Assembly (NCBI GenBank): GCA_029238665.1
Contig: JAQWFQ010000014.1
Location: forward strand, 143,339-207,338
Reading direction: 5' to 3'
Origin: Crocinitomicaceae bacterium
Lineage (GTDB): Bacteria > Bacteroidota > Bacteroidia > Flavobacteriales_D > Crocinitomicaceae
Length of the DNA: 64,000 nt
Part shown: positions 17,649 to 25,974 of the stretch, one piece after another
How positions within the stretch are numbered: position 1 is the stretch's first letter
How the letters are laid out: every line of letters starts with the position of its first letter
The notes under the pieces: generated by a model
What the model saw: the letters and a program-made list of their open reading frames with translations, nothing else
What the model was told of the DNA's origin: nothing
Database searches by the model: none
Program-made: the position numbers and the translations under genes

Positions 17649-18232
17649 GACATAATTTTTTTAGCTGTTCTCCAGATAATTTTAAGATCAGCTCCAAGGG
17701 ATGAGTTAGCAATGTATTTTTTATTCAAAGCCAATTTAGCTGGCATAACTTCTTCAATATATGTCTTTTGAGGATCTTTAGCGCTCCCCAATAAATCATT
17801 TTCATTAAAATACTCTAACGAGGCAAGGTCCGTAATTCCAGGTTTAACTTTGAGTACCTCTAACTCTAAGTCAGTATACATTGCCACGTACTCTTGCACT
17901 TCAGGTCGAGGCCCAACAATACTCATTGTTCCGCTAAGCACATTAATAAATTGTGGGAATTCATCCAACTTATACTTCCTTAAAAAGAAACCAACGGCTG
18001 TTATTCGACTATCTCGCATACCAACCGTTAACTTTCCAGACTTATCAGCGTTAACTGCCATTGTTCGGAATTTGAATAATCCAAATTGCTGTTGATCCTT
18101 TCCAACACGCTGTTGAATATAAAACACGCCTCCTCTAGAACTTACTGCAATGAGAATACTTATCAGAATACCAAATGGTAAAAACAGCAAGAGTATTAAG
18201 CTAGAAACGACAATGTCGAATATTCTTTTCAT
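17645..18232 (-). CDS. Undecaprenyl-phosphate sugar phosphotransferase (PglC/WcaJ-like)
   Basis: 195-residue monotopic phosphoglycosyltransferase that moves a sugar-1-phosphate from a UDP-sugar to undecaprenyl phosphate, the first step of repeat-unit assembly. It has one N-terminal membrane hairpin (residues 9-30), FYIQQRVGKDQQQFGLFKFR, the catalytic Asp-Glu in KLDEFPQFINVL and the SIVGPRPEV motif. It is the short form without extra N-terminal helices. The start overlaps the stop of the DegT aminotransferase gene (ATGA), as in pgl-type loci where PglC acts on the diacetamido sugar made with PglE. It is last in the 22.9 to 17.6 kb minus-strand operon. Confidence 0.92.
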   Translation of the reverse strand: MKRIFDIVVSSLILLLFLPFGILISILIAVSSRGGVFYIQQRVGKDQQQFGLFKFRTMAVNADKSGKLTVGMRDSRITAVGFFLRKYKLDEFPQFINVLSGTMSIVGPRPEVQEYVAMYTDLELEVLKVKPGITDLASLEYFNENDLLGSAKDPQKTYIEEVMPAKLALNKKYIANSSLGADLKIIWRTAKKIMS

Positions 18233-19440
18233 CCCATCACATGTTTTACGGCATGCTTTACAGCTTCAATAACTGTTTTCACATTGTCATCAGATAAGTC
18301 ATAGTAAACAGGTAAACTAATTTCATTGGCATATTTTGAATACGCTTCTGGATAGTCTGACATTTTATACCCTCGTTTTTTATATGCGGTTAATATTGGC
18401 AGCGGTTGAAAGTGTACGTTAACCGAAACATCTTGTTCGAAAATCTCTTGAATAATTGCATCTCGTTGAGTTTCTGTCACTCCTGCAATTCGCAATAAAT
18501 ACAAATGATAACTTGATCTTTTGTCAGCGGTTTCATACAGGGGTTGAATAGCCCATGATTCAGTTTTAAACCCAGCTGCATATGCATCAAAAATAACCTT
18601 TCTACGGTCTAAGTTTTCTTGATAACGCTCTAGTTCAATCAATCCAATCGCCGCCTGTAAATCTGTCATATTACACTTGTACCCAGGTTCTTCAACATCG
18701 TACCTCCAATTTCCCTTTTTGGTTTTAGCTAAAGCATCTTTATTTTGCCCGTGTAATATTTTAGTACACATTTCACTGTAAATCTCATCGTGATTAAACT
18801 GTTGTGGCAAATTAAAACACAGCGCTCCACCTTCGGCAGTTGTTAAGTTTTTTACAGCATGAAAGGAGAATGAAGAGATGTCAGCAAGTGATCCTGATCG
18901 TTTCCCATGATACATTGCGCCAAAACTATGGGCAGAATCACTGATTAACAAAATCCTTCCTAACTCATTTTGAAAGTCAGAGCCTCCACTAAACATTTCT
19001 TTAATTTCTGGTTCATTTATCAAGGCCATCAGTTCTTTATAGTCTGCTGGAAGCCCCCCGATATCAACAGCCATAATGGCTTTTGTTTTAGGTGTGATTG
19101 CCGCTCTAACTTTATCAATGTTTAAGTTAAAATCATCTGCGTTTAAATCAACCATTATCGGAGTTGCTCCTGCGTGAACAATAACATTTGCACTTGCGCA
19201 ATAAGTATATGCAGGAAGAATAACCTCATCTCCGGCTTTAATTCCCCAATAAGAAAGAAGAACTTGCATCCCCATTGTCCAAGAGTTTACAGCTACCGTT
19301 GTTTGACAACCTGTATACGCTGTTATGTTTTTCTCAAACTGTTTTGTTCTAGGGCCTGTAGTAATCCAACCAGACTTTAGGGCTGCTGTAACTTCTGCTA
19401 TAACTCTGTCATCTATACGCGGTGGCGAAAATGGTATCAT
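18229..19440 (-). CDS. DegT/DnrJ/EryC1/StrS-family sugar aminotransferase
   Basis: 403-residue PLP-dependent aminotransferase that puts an amino group on a keto-sugar nucleotide. Recognised by MIPFSPPRIDDRVIAEV, the ITTGPRTKQFE opening, DSAHSFGAMYHGKRSG with the PLP-contacting Asp, and the PLP Lys in SFSFHAVKNLTTAEGGAL (about residue 205). HFQPLP near 355 is typical of the C-terminus. Full length. Together with the neighbouring phosphoglycosyltransferase and glycosyltransferases it indicates an amino sugar in the repeat unit. The gene lies 16 bases after the GT2 gene and overlaps the next by four bases. Sugar identity is unknown because no dehydratase is in this locus. Confidence 0.92.
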   Translation of the reverse strand: MIPFSPPRIDDRVIAEVTAALKSGWITTGPRTKQFEKNITAYTGCQTTVAVNSWTMGMQVLLSYWGIKAGDEVILPAYTYCASANVIVHAGATPIMVDLNADDFNLNIDKVRAAITPKTKAIMAVDIGGLPADYKELMALINEPEIKEMFSGGSDFQNELGRILLISDSAHSFGAMYHGKRSGSLADISSFSFHAVKNLTTAEGGALCFNLPQQFNHDEIYSEMCTKILHGQNKDALAKTKKGNWRYDVEEPGYKCNMTDLQAAIGLIELERYQENLDRRKVIFDAYAAGFKTESWAIQPLYETADKRSSYHLYLLRIAGVTETQRDAIIQEIFEQDVSVNVHFQPLPILTAYKKRGYKMSDYPEAYSKYANEISLPVYYDLSDDNVKTVIEAVKHAVKHVMG

Positions 19441-19456
19441 ATTTAATCTATTAGTT

Positions 19457-20473
19457 CTATCTCGATAGTCGTTTCTGACTCTCTGAGGGTTTCTTATTCA
19501 AAAGTATAAATTCTACTAACCCTTTTAGGTATCCAAGGCCATAACTTATATGAAGAAGTGGAAATGTGGCTAGAGTATGAAAGAATTTCCTTGTCGAAGG
19601 CATTGCCTTTAAGCTGAAAACGATGTTCAGTATTATATATCCTACCAATGGTATTAAACTCAATAAAAACAGTGTTTCTCCAATAAAAAACACTGGAATT
19701 AACAAGGTTAAATACAATGCAAAAGCTGGAGGAACCAATTGACGTAAGGTTGTAATTGCCTTATGTTTTTTGTTCACGTAGACTTTCCAATAACCGTATT
19801 GAAAAAACTGACGCCAAAGCCCTTTAAAGTTTCCACGCACGTAGTACTTTAAAGAAATATCATTGTCGTAAAAAATCTTTCCACCTTCCGATGTTACACG
19901 GAAATTAAAATCATCGTCTTGATTTCGAATAAGCTCTTCATCAAAGAAACCAATCTTTTCAAAAACCCAATATGGATACATAGGGCTTGTTACAGTATCG
20001 GTAAATCCAGATTTTTCTAATGTTCTAAAGTTACCTAAACCCATTCCAAATGTTGTACCCATTGCTCTAGAAATGACCTCTCCTACTTCATTGATGTATT
20101 CATTCTCAATTTTACCTCCAACACACCATGTAGTAGAATCTGCTTGAAGTTTCGTAAAACAGTTCAAGATATAATTGGCACTTAGGATGTGTCGGGCTCC
20201 AACAATCTGAATAAAGTCAGTATTTTGACCTGCATATATTCCTAAGTTAAAAGCAAAGGGAGTCAATTGCTTTACATTGTCTACAATACCTAAACTTGGG
20301 TACCTTGATGACATTACTTCCACCTTATCTCGTGTTCCATCATCACTCATACCATCTACAACAAACACCTCTATATTCGCTTCAGCTGGGAGATCACAAT
20401 TATAAATCGCATGAATACAATCCTCAATATAAAGGACTTCATTTCTACACGGTATAACAACAGTAATTTTCAT
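19457..20473 (-). CDS. Family 2 glycosyltransferase (ExoA-like)
   Basis: 338 residues. The GT-A catalytic domain begins TVVIPCRNEVLYIEDCIHAI-like (VIPCRNE at residues 5-11), has VVDGMSDDGT as the nucleotide-sugar block and RNQDDDFNFRV (about 182-192) as the acceptor-side acidic motif. Two hydrophobic segments near residues 255-300 and a third amphipathic region suggest membrane attachment, as in succinoglycan ExoA enzymes. It would add one sugar to the lipid-linked repeat on the cytosolic face. Its start overlaps the upstream ligase/polymerase gene by four bases (ATGA). Confidence 0.88.
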   Translation of the reverse strand: MKITVVIPCRNEVLYIEDCIHAIYNCDLPAEANIEVFVVDGMSDDGTRDKVEVMSSRYPSLGIVDNVKQLTPFAFNLGIYAGQNTDFIQIVGARHILSANYILNCFTKLQADSTTWCVGGKIENEYINEVGEVISRAMGTTFGMGLGNFRTLEKSGFTDTVTSPMYPYWVFEKIGFFDEELIRNQDDDFNFRVTSEGGKIFYDNDISLKYYVRGNFKGLWRQFFQYGYWKVYVNKKHKAITTLRQLVPPAFALYLTLLIPVFFIGETLFLLSLIPLVGYIILNIVFSLKAMPSTRKFFHTLATFPLLHISYGLGYLKGLVEFILLNKKPSESQKRLSR

Positions 20474-21717
20474 ACGTTTTTACACGATTTATTATTTGTG
20501 CTTAGCAACATGAGCGCAGATAAACACAACCAGAACACAAAAAATACGATTCCACTTTGCCGTTGAAACATCGATTCAAACAAGGAATTAAACCCTAAAT
20601 TTAAGCCAATAAATAGTATTAGCACACTCTTGAATCGAAAACCTAAGTAGAAGGCATATATAATTACTGAACTAAAAAAAATCAAGCCAAAAACCCCAAC
20701 TTCGACAGCTGTTTGTAAAAACTGATTGTGAGGATTATAATTCTGAGCTGCCATTTTTAACTGACAATAGTCGTCCAGTAGTTGATTTAACTTTTCATCC
20801 ACATTCCCTGTCCCTACACCCATCGGGTGCTCTGAAAATGCTAACGCAGCAACAGTCCACATAATCAACCTGACTTCATCTCCTTGTGCATAATTTTGCT
20901 CCACACTAATAAAGGCGATTGGGTCACTCACGTACTCCAACACAAACGTCTTAGACGTTTCAAATTGTATTTTCAAACCTGGTGTCTTAGAAAGAGTTAA
21001 AAGCAACACAACAGGACTAATAATTAAAACGATAATAAAAATGAATTTCCCGAAACGATTTCGAACCCATTTTAAGAATACAAAACATGCATAAATGAGT
21101 AAGATTAAAATTCCTGCTAAAGAAAATGAGAGCACCTGACCCAAAATCATTACCATTGTTAAAATGGCGTATTTCCATTTTTCACACCCAAGCCAGCACT
21201 GTTCTTTTGCATAGTTCACAAGAAGCATCCCTACAAAAGCAAATGAAGCAAAATAAGTTGGGTGATGGATATATGAAAAGTGTCCACTCAAAAATGAGGA
21301 CATACTTTTCGAGTCTACAAATAGGCTGATTGAGTTAATCAAACCTAGAATCATTAAAACGATAACTCCAGTAAAAACACCAACACTTGGGTATTTCAAC
21401 GACAACCCACCCGGTAATTTAAAAGAAAAAAGTAGAGGAAATATGACTAAGGAAAGCTTATATTCCAAATATCTTCCGGCAATATCAGGGTGATTTGTAT
21501 AAATTGTCCCTACTAGATAAGTGAAATAAAGAAGAACCATCAGCGCATTCATCAGATTTACTCCGAAAACCAACTTTCGTTTAACAAGACCAACTACTGT
21601 AATCCCGAAATGTAGGATAATGCCAAGCGTAATTAATTTTGGAGAAACAAGCATCAAAAGAGCCATTAAAGCTAGACTGATTTCGTATACTTTTTTATAT
21701 CCCATCCTTACCATCAT
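20470..21717 (-). CDS. O-antigen ligase/polymerase-like membrane protein (Wzy or WaaL type)
   Basis: About 415 residues with roughly ten to twelve membrane segments. The Wzy_C/O-antigen-ligase signature appears as YNPHNQFLQTAVEVGVFGL after a periplasmic loop containing MGVGTGNVDE, plus SYIHHPTYFASFAF earlier. It polymerises repeat units or ligates chains to lipid A core; sequence does not separate the two. The start is uncertain: ATGs lie at 21717, 21714 and 21705, and a TTG at 21774 would extend it; the hydrophobic stretch begins just after MGYKKVYEISLAL. Part of the minus-strand polysaccharide operon. A second protein of this type is encoded at 23032. Confidence 0.85.
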   Translation of the reverse strand: MMVRMGYKKVYEISLALMALLMLVSPKLITLGIILHFGITVVGLVKRKLVFGVNLMNALMVLLYFTYLVGTIYTNHPDIAGRYLEYKLSLVIFPLLFSFKLPGGLSLKYPSVGVFTGVIVLMILGLINSISLFVDSKSMSSFLSGHFSYIHHPTYFASFAFVGMLLVNYAKEQCWLGCEKWKYAILTMVMILGQVLSFSLAGILILLIYACFVFLKWVRNRFGKFIFIIVLIISPVVLLLTLSKTPGLKIQFETSKTFVLEYVSDPIAFISVEQNYAQGDEVRLIMWTVAALAFSEHPMGVGTGNVDEKLNQLLDDYCQLKMAAQNYNPHNQFLQTAVEVGVFGLIFFSSVIIYAFYLGFRFKSVLILFIGLNLGFNSLFESMFQRQSGIVFFVFWLCLSALMLLSTNNKSCKNV

Positions 21718-21785
21718 TAAACTGTTTCTCGTTATTATGCACTTACAAAATCGAACTGAACTTCTACAGTTCAACTACATGAATT

Positions 21786-22910
21786 TTAGATGAGTAAAGA
21801 TCTATATAGTTCAATCAACTTTACTTCTTCAATAGCCCAGTTATAAACCTCCTGAACTTGTTTTTTTCCTCTTTCACCCATTGCTTTTGCAATTTGAGGA
21901 TTATCTTTTATTCTTTGAATAGCCTTTGCAATTTCTTTTGGGTTTTCCGGGTCGACACAAATACCACAGTCATTTTTTTCTATAATCGCTTCCCAAAGAG
22001 GAAATCTTGATCCAATAACAGGTAAACCTGATGCCATGTACTCAAAAATCTTATTCGGTTGTGCATTGATATGATTAGGTAATGGTAAAAATGTTACTAA
22101 TCCTGCTATTGACTCGCTTTTCAATTTTAGAGACTCCTCTCTATTAATAAAGCCTAACTCTTCTACTTTACTCCAGCCGTTCTCTTTTATAATCTCCGTT
22201 TTGAAGGATTCTGGAAAACTTCCTGCAATTGCACATTCCACGTCTACAAACTCTAACGATTCAACTAACTCTCGAATTCCTCGAATTCTAGAAATACCAC
22301 CAATAAAACAAATTTTGTTCTGTTTTGGATGATCCATATCAGACATATCAACCTCTGAAAGTAGTGGGTAATTATTAATGTTTACTGTATTTGTATTTAC
22401 CTTTATAAAGCGTTCCTTAATAAAGGGAGTTGCTGTTACAATCGCATCTAGTTTTTTGGCAATAAAATCTTCATACCATTCAGCAGTATGACTAATTATT
22501 TTTTTAAACTTTAGGTAATCCTTTCCTAGAATTTGGCGAGGTAAGTCTTCATGAGCATCGTATATAACTTTCTTGCCATTCCTCTTTAACTTCAAAGCAA
22601 TCCGCAATAATTCAGGATCATGTAAATGATAAATATCAGCATCAATTTCTAATGCTTTCTTGTAAACATTGTTTACCGTTTTCCACATACGCTTCAATCG
22701 ACTATTCTTTTCAATTGGAACGGTATGAATAGTCACATTCTCTTGAATACGCTCTTCAACACCAGCTAAAATTAAATGAACATCAAACTCAGCCTCATTC
22801 TTATTTATGAGATTTGCTAAAGATGAACATTCCTTGTGGAATATTCGAACATCTAAATCTTTATGCGCACTGCTTATGTGGGCTATTTTATATCTGGATG
22901 GTTTACTCAT
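21786..22910 (-). CDS. Family 4 glycosyltransferase
   Basis: 374 residues from ATG 22910 (MSKPSRYKIAHISSAHKDLD). GT-B retaining glycosyltransferase: the C-terminal donor domain has KICFIGGISRIRGIRELV (about 215-232) and a Glu-containing block near FEYMASGLPVIGSRF (about 310-325). IYHLHDPELL is the N-terminal acceptor-side segment. An ATG 28 codons further up (22994) is open, but the perfect -7 element at 22916-22923 sits between the two and the family N-terminus begins at the later one, so 22910 is preferred. First gene of the operon running down to the sugar phosphotransferase. Confidence 0.9.
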   Translation of the reverse strand: MSKPSRYKIAHISSAHKDLDVRIFHKECSSLANLINKNEAEFDVHLILAGVEERIQENVTIHTVPIEKNSRLKRMWKTVNNVYKKALEIDADIYHLHDPELLRIALKLKRNGKKVIYDAHEDLPRQILGKDYLKFKKIISHTAEWYEDFIAKKLDAIVTATPFIKERFIKVNTNTVNINNYPLLSEVDMSDMDHPKQNKICFIGGISRIRGIRELVESLEFVDVECAIAGSFPESFKTEIIKENGWSKVEELGFINREESLKLKSESIAGLVTFLPLPNHINAQPNKIFEYMASGLPVIGSRFPLWEAIIEKNDCGICVDPENPKEIAKAIQRIKDNPQIAKAMGERGKKQVQEVYNWAIEEVKLIELYRSLLI

Positions 22911-22915
22911 ACTTG

Positions 22916-22923
22916 CAAAGATA
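22916..22923 (-). promoter_or_regulatory. -7 element of the GT4-led polysaccharide operon
   Basis: Minus-strand TATCTTTG matches TAnnTTTG and ends five bases before the chosen ATG. It supports that start and hints at a leaderless or nearly leaderless mRNA. Confidence 0.45.
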
Positions 22924-23031
22924 AAATTAAAATTATTACTTATATTAGCAACATAAAACTTCGAACTAAACACAAGGTCTTTTTTCGTTGACAACTTCTT
23001 TAAATCGAATTAAAAATCAGCCATTAACTTC

Positions 23032-24234
23032 ATGATTATTAATAAGAATATACACGTTTGGGGAGGGCTTCTGCTTATTTCTACTTTGTTCTTTCCGGAC
23101 ATCAAATTAGGGGATAATATTCCCGCATTTCAATTCCTTGATTTTGGATTACCGATTACTGTTTTTTTTATATTCTTAAATCGAACTAAATTACGACTAC
23201 ACAAGTACTACTTGATTATTCTGCTTTTTTGCGCTTATATCCCAATTACAATGGCTGTAAATGGAAGACTAAAGGCTAGTAATGATTACTTTGAAATATA
23301 TAAACTTCTCAAGTTTCTAATTCTTATAATGTTCTTTTCGCTATTGAACTTTCAGCAATTTTCAAAGACCTGGTTCAAACCAATATTTATAGTTCTTGTT
23401 GTTATTAATCTACTACATTTCTATAACATCTTTGGTTTTCATGACTTGTTAATTCAAATTTATGGTGGAGACCACCTAGAATCTTTTGGACTGAATTCTC
23501 TGAAAAATCCAGCTACAAAAAGGATGACTGGACTAGCGGGAAACCCAAATACTAATGCTGTTATTTTTGGGTTTTACATGATCTATTTTCTGCCTCTTAA
23601 GTTTAACAAACAACGATTTGTCTGGTTTGCAGTAGCGTGCTTAATGCTTTTCTTATGTCAATCAAGAACAGCTATAGTAGCAATCCTATTTTTATTTATC
23701 ATTACCTTTATTTTTAAGCTTTCTGAGAATTGGAAAAGATATCGTATAATAATCTTATCCGTTACTGGAATTTACTTGATATCTTGGGCAATAACAACTG
23801 ATTTTTTTACTTTTCAATCTTACAGTAATAACGTAGTAAGCAATTCTCTCATGGGAAGAATTGATACTTGGAAATATTTAGGTAAGATGATTATGGACAA
23901 GCCAATTTTTGGTTACGGCGTAAATAAAGAATTCTTTTACAGCAACCGGCTTTATTCCGAAAATGAATACATTCTTATGACGTGGAGATATGGCTTTGTT
24001 GGTCTAATCTTATACTTACTTATATTCTTAATTCCTTTAAGACACTATATCATTAACAGAAAAACAGTTGAAATACAAAAATCAGGAATATTGATCATTG
24101 GAATAATTATGATTACAGCATTAACAAACAATCCCTTTCAAGAGCGAACAATTATGCTACTAATCGCTTTAGTTTTTGGTTTAATTTGGCCGTTTACTAA
24201 TAATAACATGAATAGCAATGGAGCCAAAGACTAA
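23032..24234 (+). CDS. O-antigen polymerase/ligase-like membrane protein (Wzy type)
   Basis: 400 residues, about eleven hydrophobic segments and a mostly basic set of short loops. It has the ligase/polymerase arrangement: TGLAGNPNTNAVIFGFY in the middle, QSRTAIVAILFLFI next, and a periplasmic loop with GRIDTWKYLGKMI then FGYGVNKEFF before the last helices. Sequence is quite different from the protein at 20470, so the two probably do different jobs (polymerase and ligase). It is transcribed divergently from the GT4 operon and overlaps the next glycosyltransferase gene by 17 bases. Confidence 0.85.
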   Translation: MIINKNIHVWGGLLLISTLFFPDIKLGDNIPAFQFLDFGLPITVFFIFLNRTKLRLHKYYLIILLFCAYIPITMAVNGRLKASNDYFEIYKLLKFLILIMFFSLLNFQQFSKTWFKPIFIVLVVINLLHFYNIFGFHDLLIQIYGGDHLESFGLNSLKNPATKRMTGLAGNPNTNAVIFGFYMIYFLPLKFNKQRFVWFAVACLMLFLCQSRTAIVAILFLFIITFIFKLSENWKRYRIIILSVTGIYLISWAITTDFFTFQSYSNNVVSNSLMGRIDTWKYLGKMIMDKPIFGYGVNKEFFYSNRLYSENEYILMTWRYGFVGLILYLLIFLIPLRHYIINRKTVEIQKSGILIIGIIMITALTNNPFQERTIMLLIALVFGLIWPFTNNNMNSNGAKD

Positions 24235-25261
24235 TTCTCGATTATTATTAATTGGCAGTACACAAGGTGATGTACATTTAAGTAATTATTATTCTTTAAT
24301 TAAAGATCACTTTCAAGAGATTCTAATTGTAACGGGTAATGATGTTGACTTTTGTAATTCAATCAAATTAAATTTTGGTCTTAAAAACCCATTTACAGTT
24401 TTGAAATCAGTCAAACGATTAAAGCGAATCATTAATGAATTTTCTCCTACGATAATACATGTCCACCAAGCCAATTCCTATTGTTTCTTAACATCCCTAG
24501 CAAACAGAGGTGAAAGACCTCAAGTACTCACAGTATGGGGTAGTGACGTCTTGCTTCTACCTAAAAAGGGGTTCATATATAAATATATCGTAAAAAAAGG
24601 ATTACGTTCTTCTGATAAAATCACTGCAGACGCACAATTTATTGAAGATAAAATTGAAGATTTAGTTGGCCCTGTGGATTTTACTACAGCTAATTTTGGA
24701 ATTGACTTACCTAATATAATCGTTGATCCTTCGAAAAAAGAAAAGATTATATACTCAAATAGATTACACGAATCATTATATAATATCGATAGGATAATAC
24801 TGGCGTTTATACAGTTCCAAAAGAAGCATACTGATTGGAAACTAATTATTGCAGGAAGTGGACCAGAAACTGACTATTTAAACGAGTTAGCAAGGGACCT
24901 TCCGGAAAGCAGCTATTCTTTTGTTGGGTTCGTTAATTCAGAGACCAATTTGAATCACTATAAAAAGGCTTCTTTCTTCACCTCTATTCCATCAAGCGAT
25001 GGGACTTCTATAAGTCTATTAGAGGCAATGGCATGTGGCGCAGCACCGATTCTTTCAAATCTCCCAGCAAATCATGAATGGGTAAAATCAGGTTATAACG
25101 GAATTATCGTGACAGGTACCTTGGAGAATGCTTTTGAAAAGGCGTTAAAACTTGACATCTCTGAAGTTGCTAAGTTAAATAAGGATATCATTGAAAAAAA
25201 GGCTACTAAAGAATCTAATCGAAAGATTTATCTTGATGTTTACAACGATTTACTGACATAG
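24218..25261 (+). CDS. Family 4 glycosyltransferase
   Basis: 347-residue GT-B enzyme. The N-terminal half has HVHQANSYCF and LTVWGSDVLLLPKKG (about residues 100-114); the donor half has IYSNRLHESLYNIDRII, LIIAGSGPETDYL (about 210) and the SSDGTSISLLEAMACGAAPI acidic block (about 263-282), diagnostic of GT4. Seventeen bases overlap the preceding Wzy-like gene in another frame, so translation is likely coupled. It would add a sugar to the lipid-linked oligosaccharide in the cytosol. The downstream 31 bases to the convergent acyltransferase gene contain no clear terminator. Confidence 0.9.
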   Translation: MEPKTNSRLLLIGSTQGDVHLSNYYSLIKDHFQEILIVTGNDVDFCNSIKLNFGLKNPFTVLKSVKRLKRIINEFSPTIIHVHQANSYCFLTSLANRGERPQVLTVWGSDVLLLPKKGFIYKYIVKKGLRSSDKITADAQFIEDKIEDLVGPVDFTTANFGIDLPNIIVDPSKKEKIIYSNRLHESLYNIDRIILAFIQFQKKHTDWKLIIAGSGPETDYLNELARDLPESSYSFVGFVNSETNLNHYKKASFFTSIPSSDGTSISLLEAMACGAAPILSNLPANHEWVKSGYNGIIVTGTLENAFEKALKLDISEVAKLNKDIIEKKATKESNRKIYLDVYNDLLT

Positions 25262-25292
25262 AGTTAAAACTAATAGCCGAAAACCTGTTTTA

Positions 25293-25856
25293 TTACTCTT
25301 TTGTCCATTCATCATAATAACACTGTAATTCTGGGTTTGTGATCAATGCTTCTTTATCCATTTTGCGTGTGTCTCCAATAACTTTCGCTGGATTACCTCC
25401 AATAATTGAATAATCGGGGAATTCACCTTGAACATAACTATATGCTGCCACTAATGACCCTTTACCGATACGTGTACTAGGCATAATCACAGAATGAGGC
25501 CCAATAAAAGTAAAACTCCCTATTTCTACTGATCCTATACCGTAATGTTTCTTATCTGCTATGCTTGTATACTGGTGCCCGTATAATCGAATTGCCTTAT
25601 GGCTTGAATGGCTAAGCACACTCACAAAGTTTGTTATTTGACATCCCGTCCCAATAACAATTCCATTTGTGGCTTCAATAAAATTGTATTGCCCAATGAA
25701 AACATTTTTAGATAAAGTAAGTCCTTTATTACCAATAATAGTTGATGAGCTTCCTACCCTTGTTTGTGAAATCTTCTTTCCTTTTGAATCTTTATAGTTG
25801 CCAATCATAACTGGTCGGACATGCTTTAAAAGATGAAATATTAGCCGTTTAAACAT
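25293..25856 (-). CDS. Left-handed beta-helix acyltransferase
   Basis: 187-residue hexapeptide-repeat transferase, most likely an O-acetyltransferase acting on sugars of the polysaccharide. The repeats run from about residue 30 to 165 (TIIGNKGLTLSKNVFIGQYN, VEIGSFTFIGPHSVIMP, RIGKGSLVAAYSYV) and end in the family tail YSIIGGNPAKVIGDTRK. A catalytic His is plausible in VLSHSSHKAIR. It has a full-consensus promoter upstream and is transcribed separately from the flippase gene that precedes it on the same strand. Acceptor unknown. Confidence 0.85.
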   Translation of the reverse strand: MFKRLIFHLLKHVRPVMIGNYKDSKGKKISQTRVGSSSTIIGNKGLTLSKNVFIGQYNFIEATNGIVIGTGCQITNFVSVLSHSSHKAIRLYGHQYTSIADKKHYGIGSVEIGSFTFIGPHSVIMPSTRIGKGSLVAAYSYVQGEFPDYSIIGGNPAKVIGDTRKMDKEALITNPELQCYYDEWTKE

Positions 25857-25891
25857 GATACAAGTATTGGTTAACTTAGTATGTTAATATT

Positions 25892-25921
25892 CAAAGATAA
25901 AGATTAGCCTGCGTAGTACAA
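25892..25921 (-). promoter_or_regulatory. Promoter for the acyltransferase gene
   Basis: Minus strand TTG (25919-25921), exactly 19 bases, TATCTTTG (25892-25899): a full TTG-N19-TAnnTTTG match, 35 bases before the start codon. Confidence 0.7.
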
Positions 25922-25974
25922 TACCAACACACCATGATTATCAAATAAGCAGTGTGCAAAACACACTAAACTCA

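Noticed and set aside
21718..21774. TTG start at 21774 for the O-antigen ligase-like gene
   Set aside because: It adds 19 residues rich in Cys and Arg with no membrane or family character; ATGs at 21717 to 21705 are better.
24218..24234. 17-base overlap of Wzy-like and GT4 genes taken as a frameshifted fusion
   Set aside because: Both proteins are complete with normal ends, so this is translational coupling.
25951..25967. AGTGTG/CACACT hairpin after the flippase gene as a terminator
   Set aside because: The six-base stem has no T run; too weak to call.
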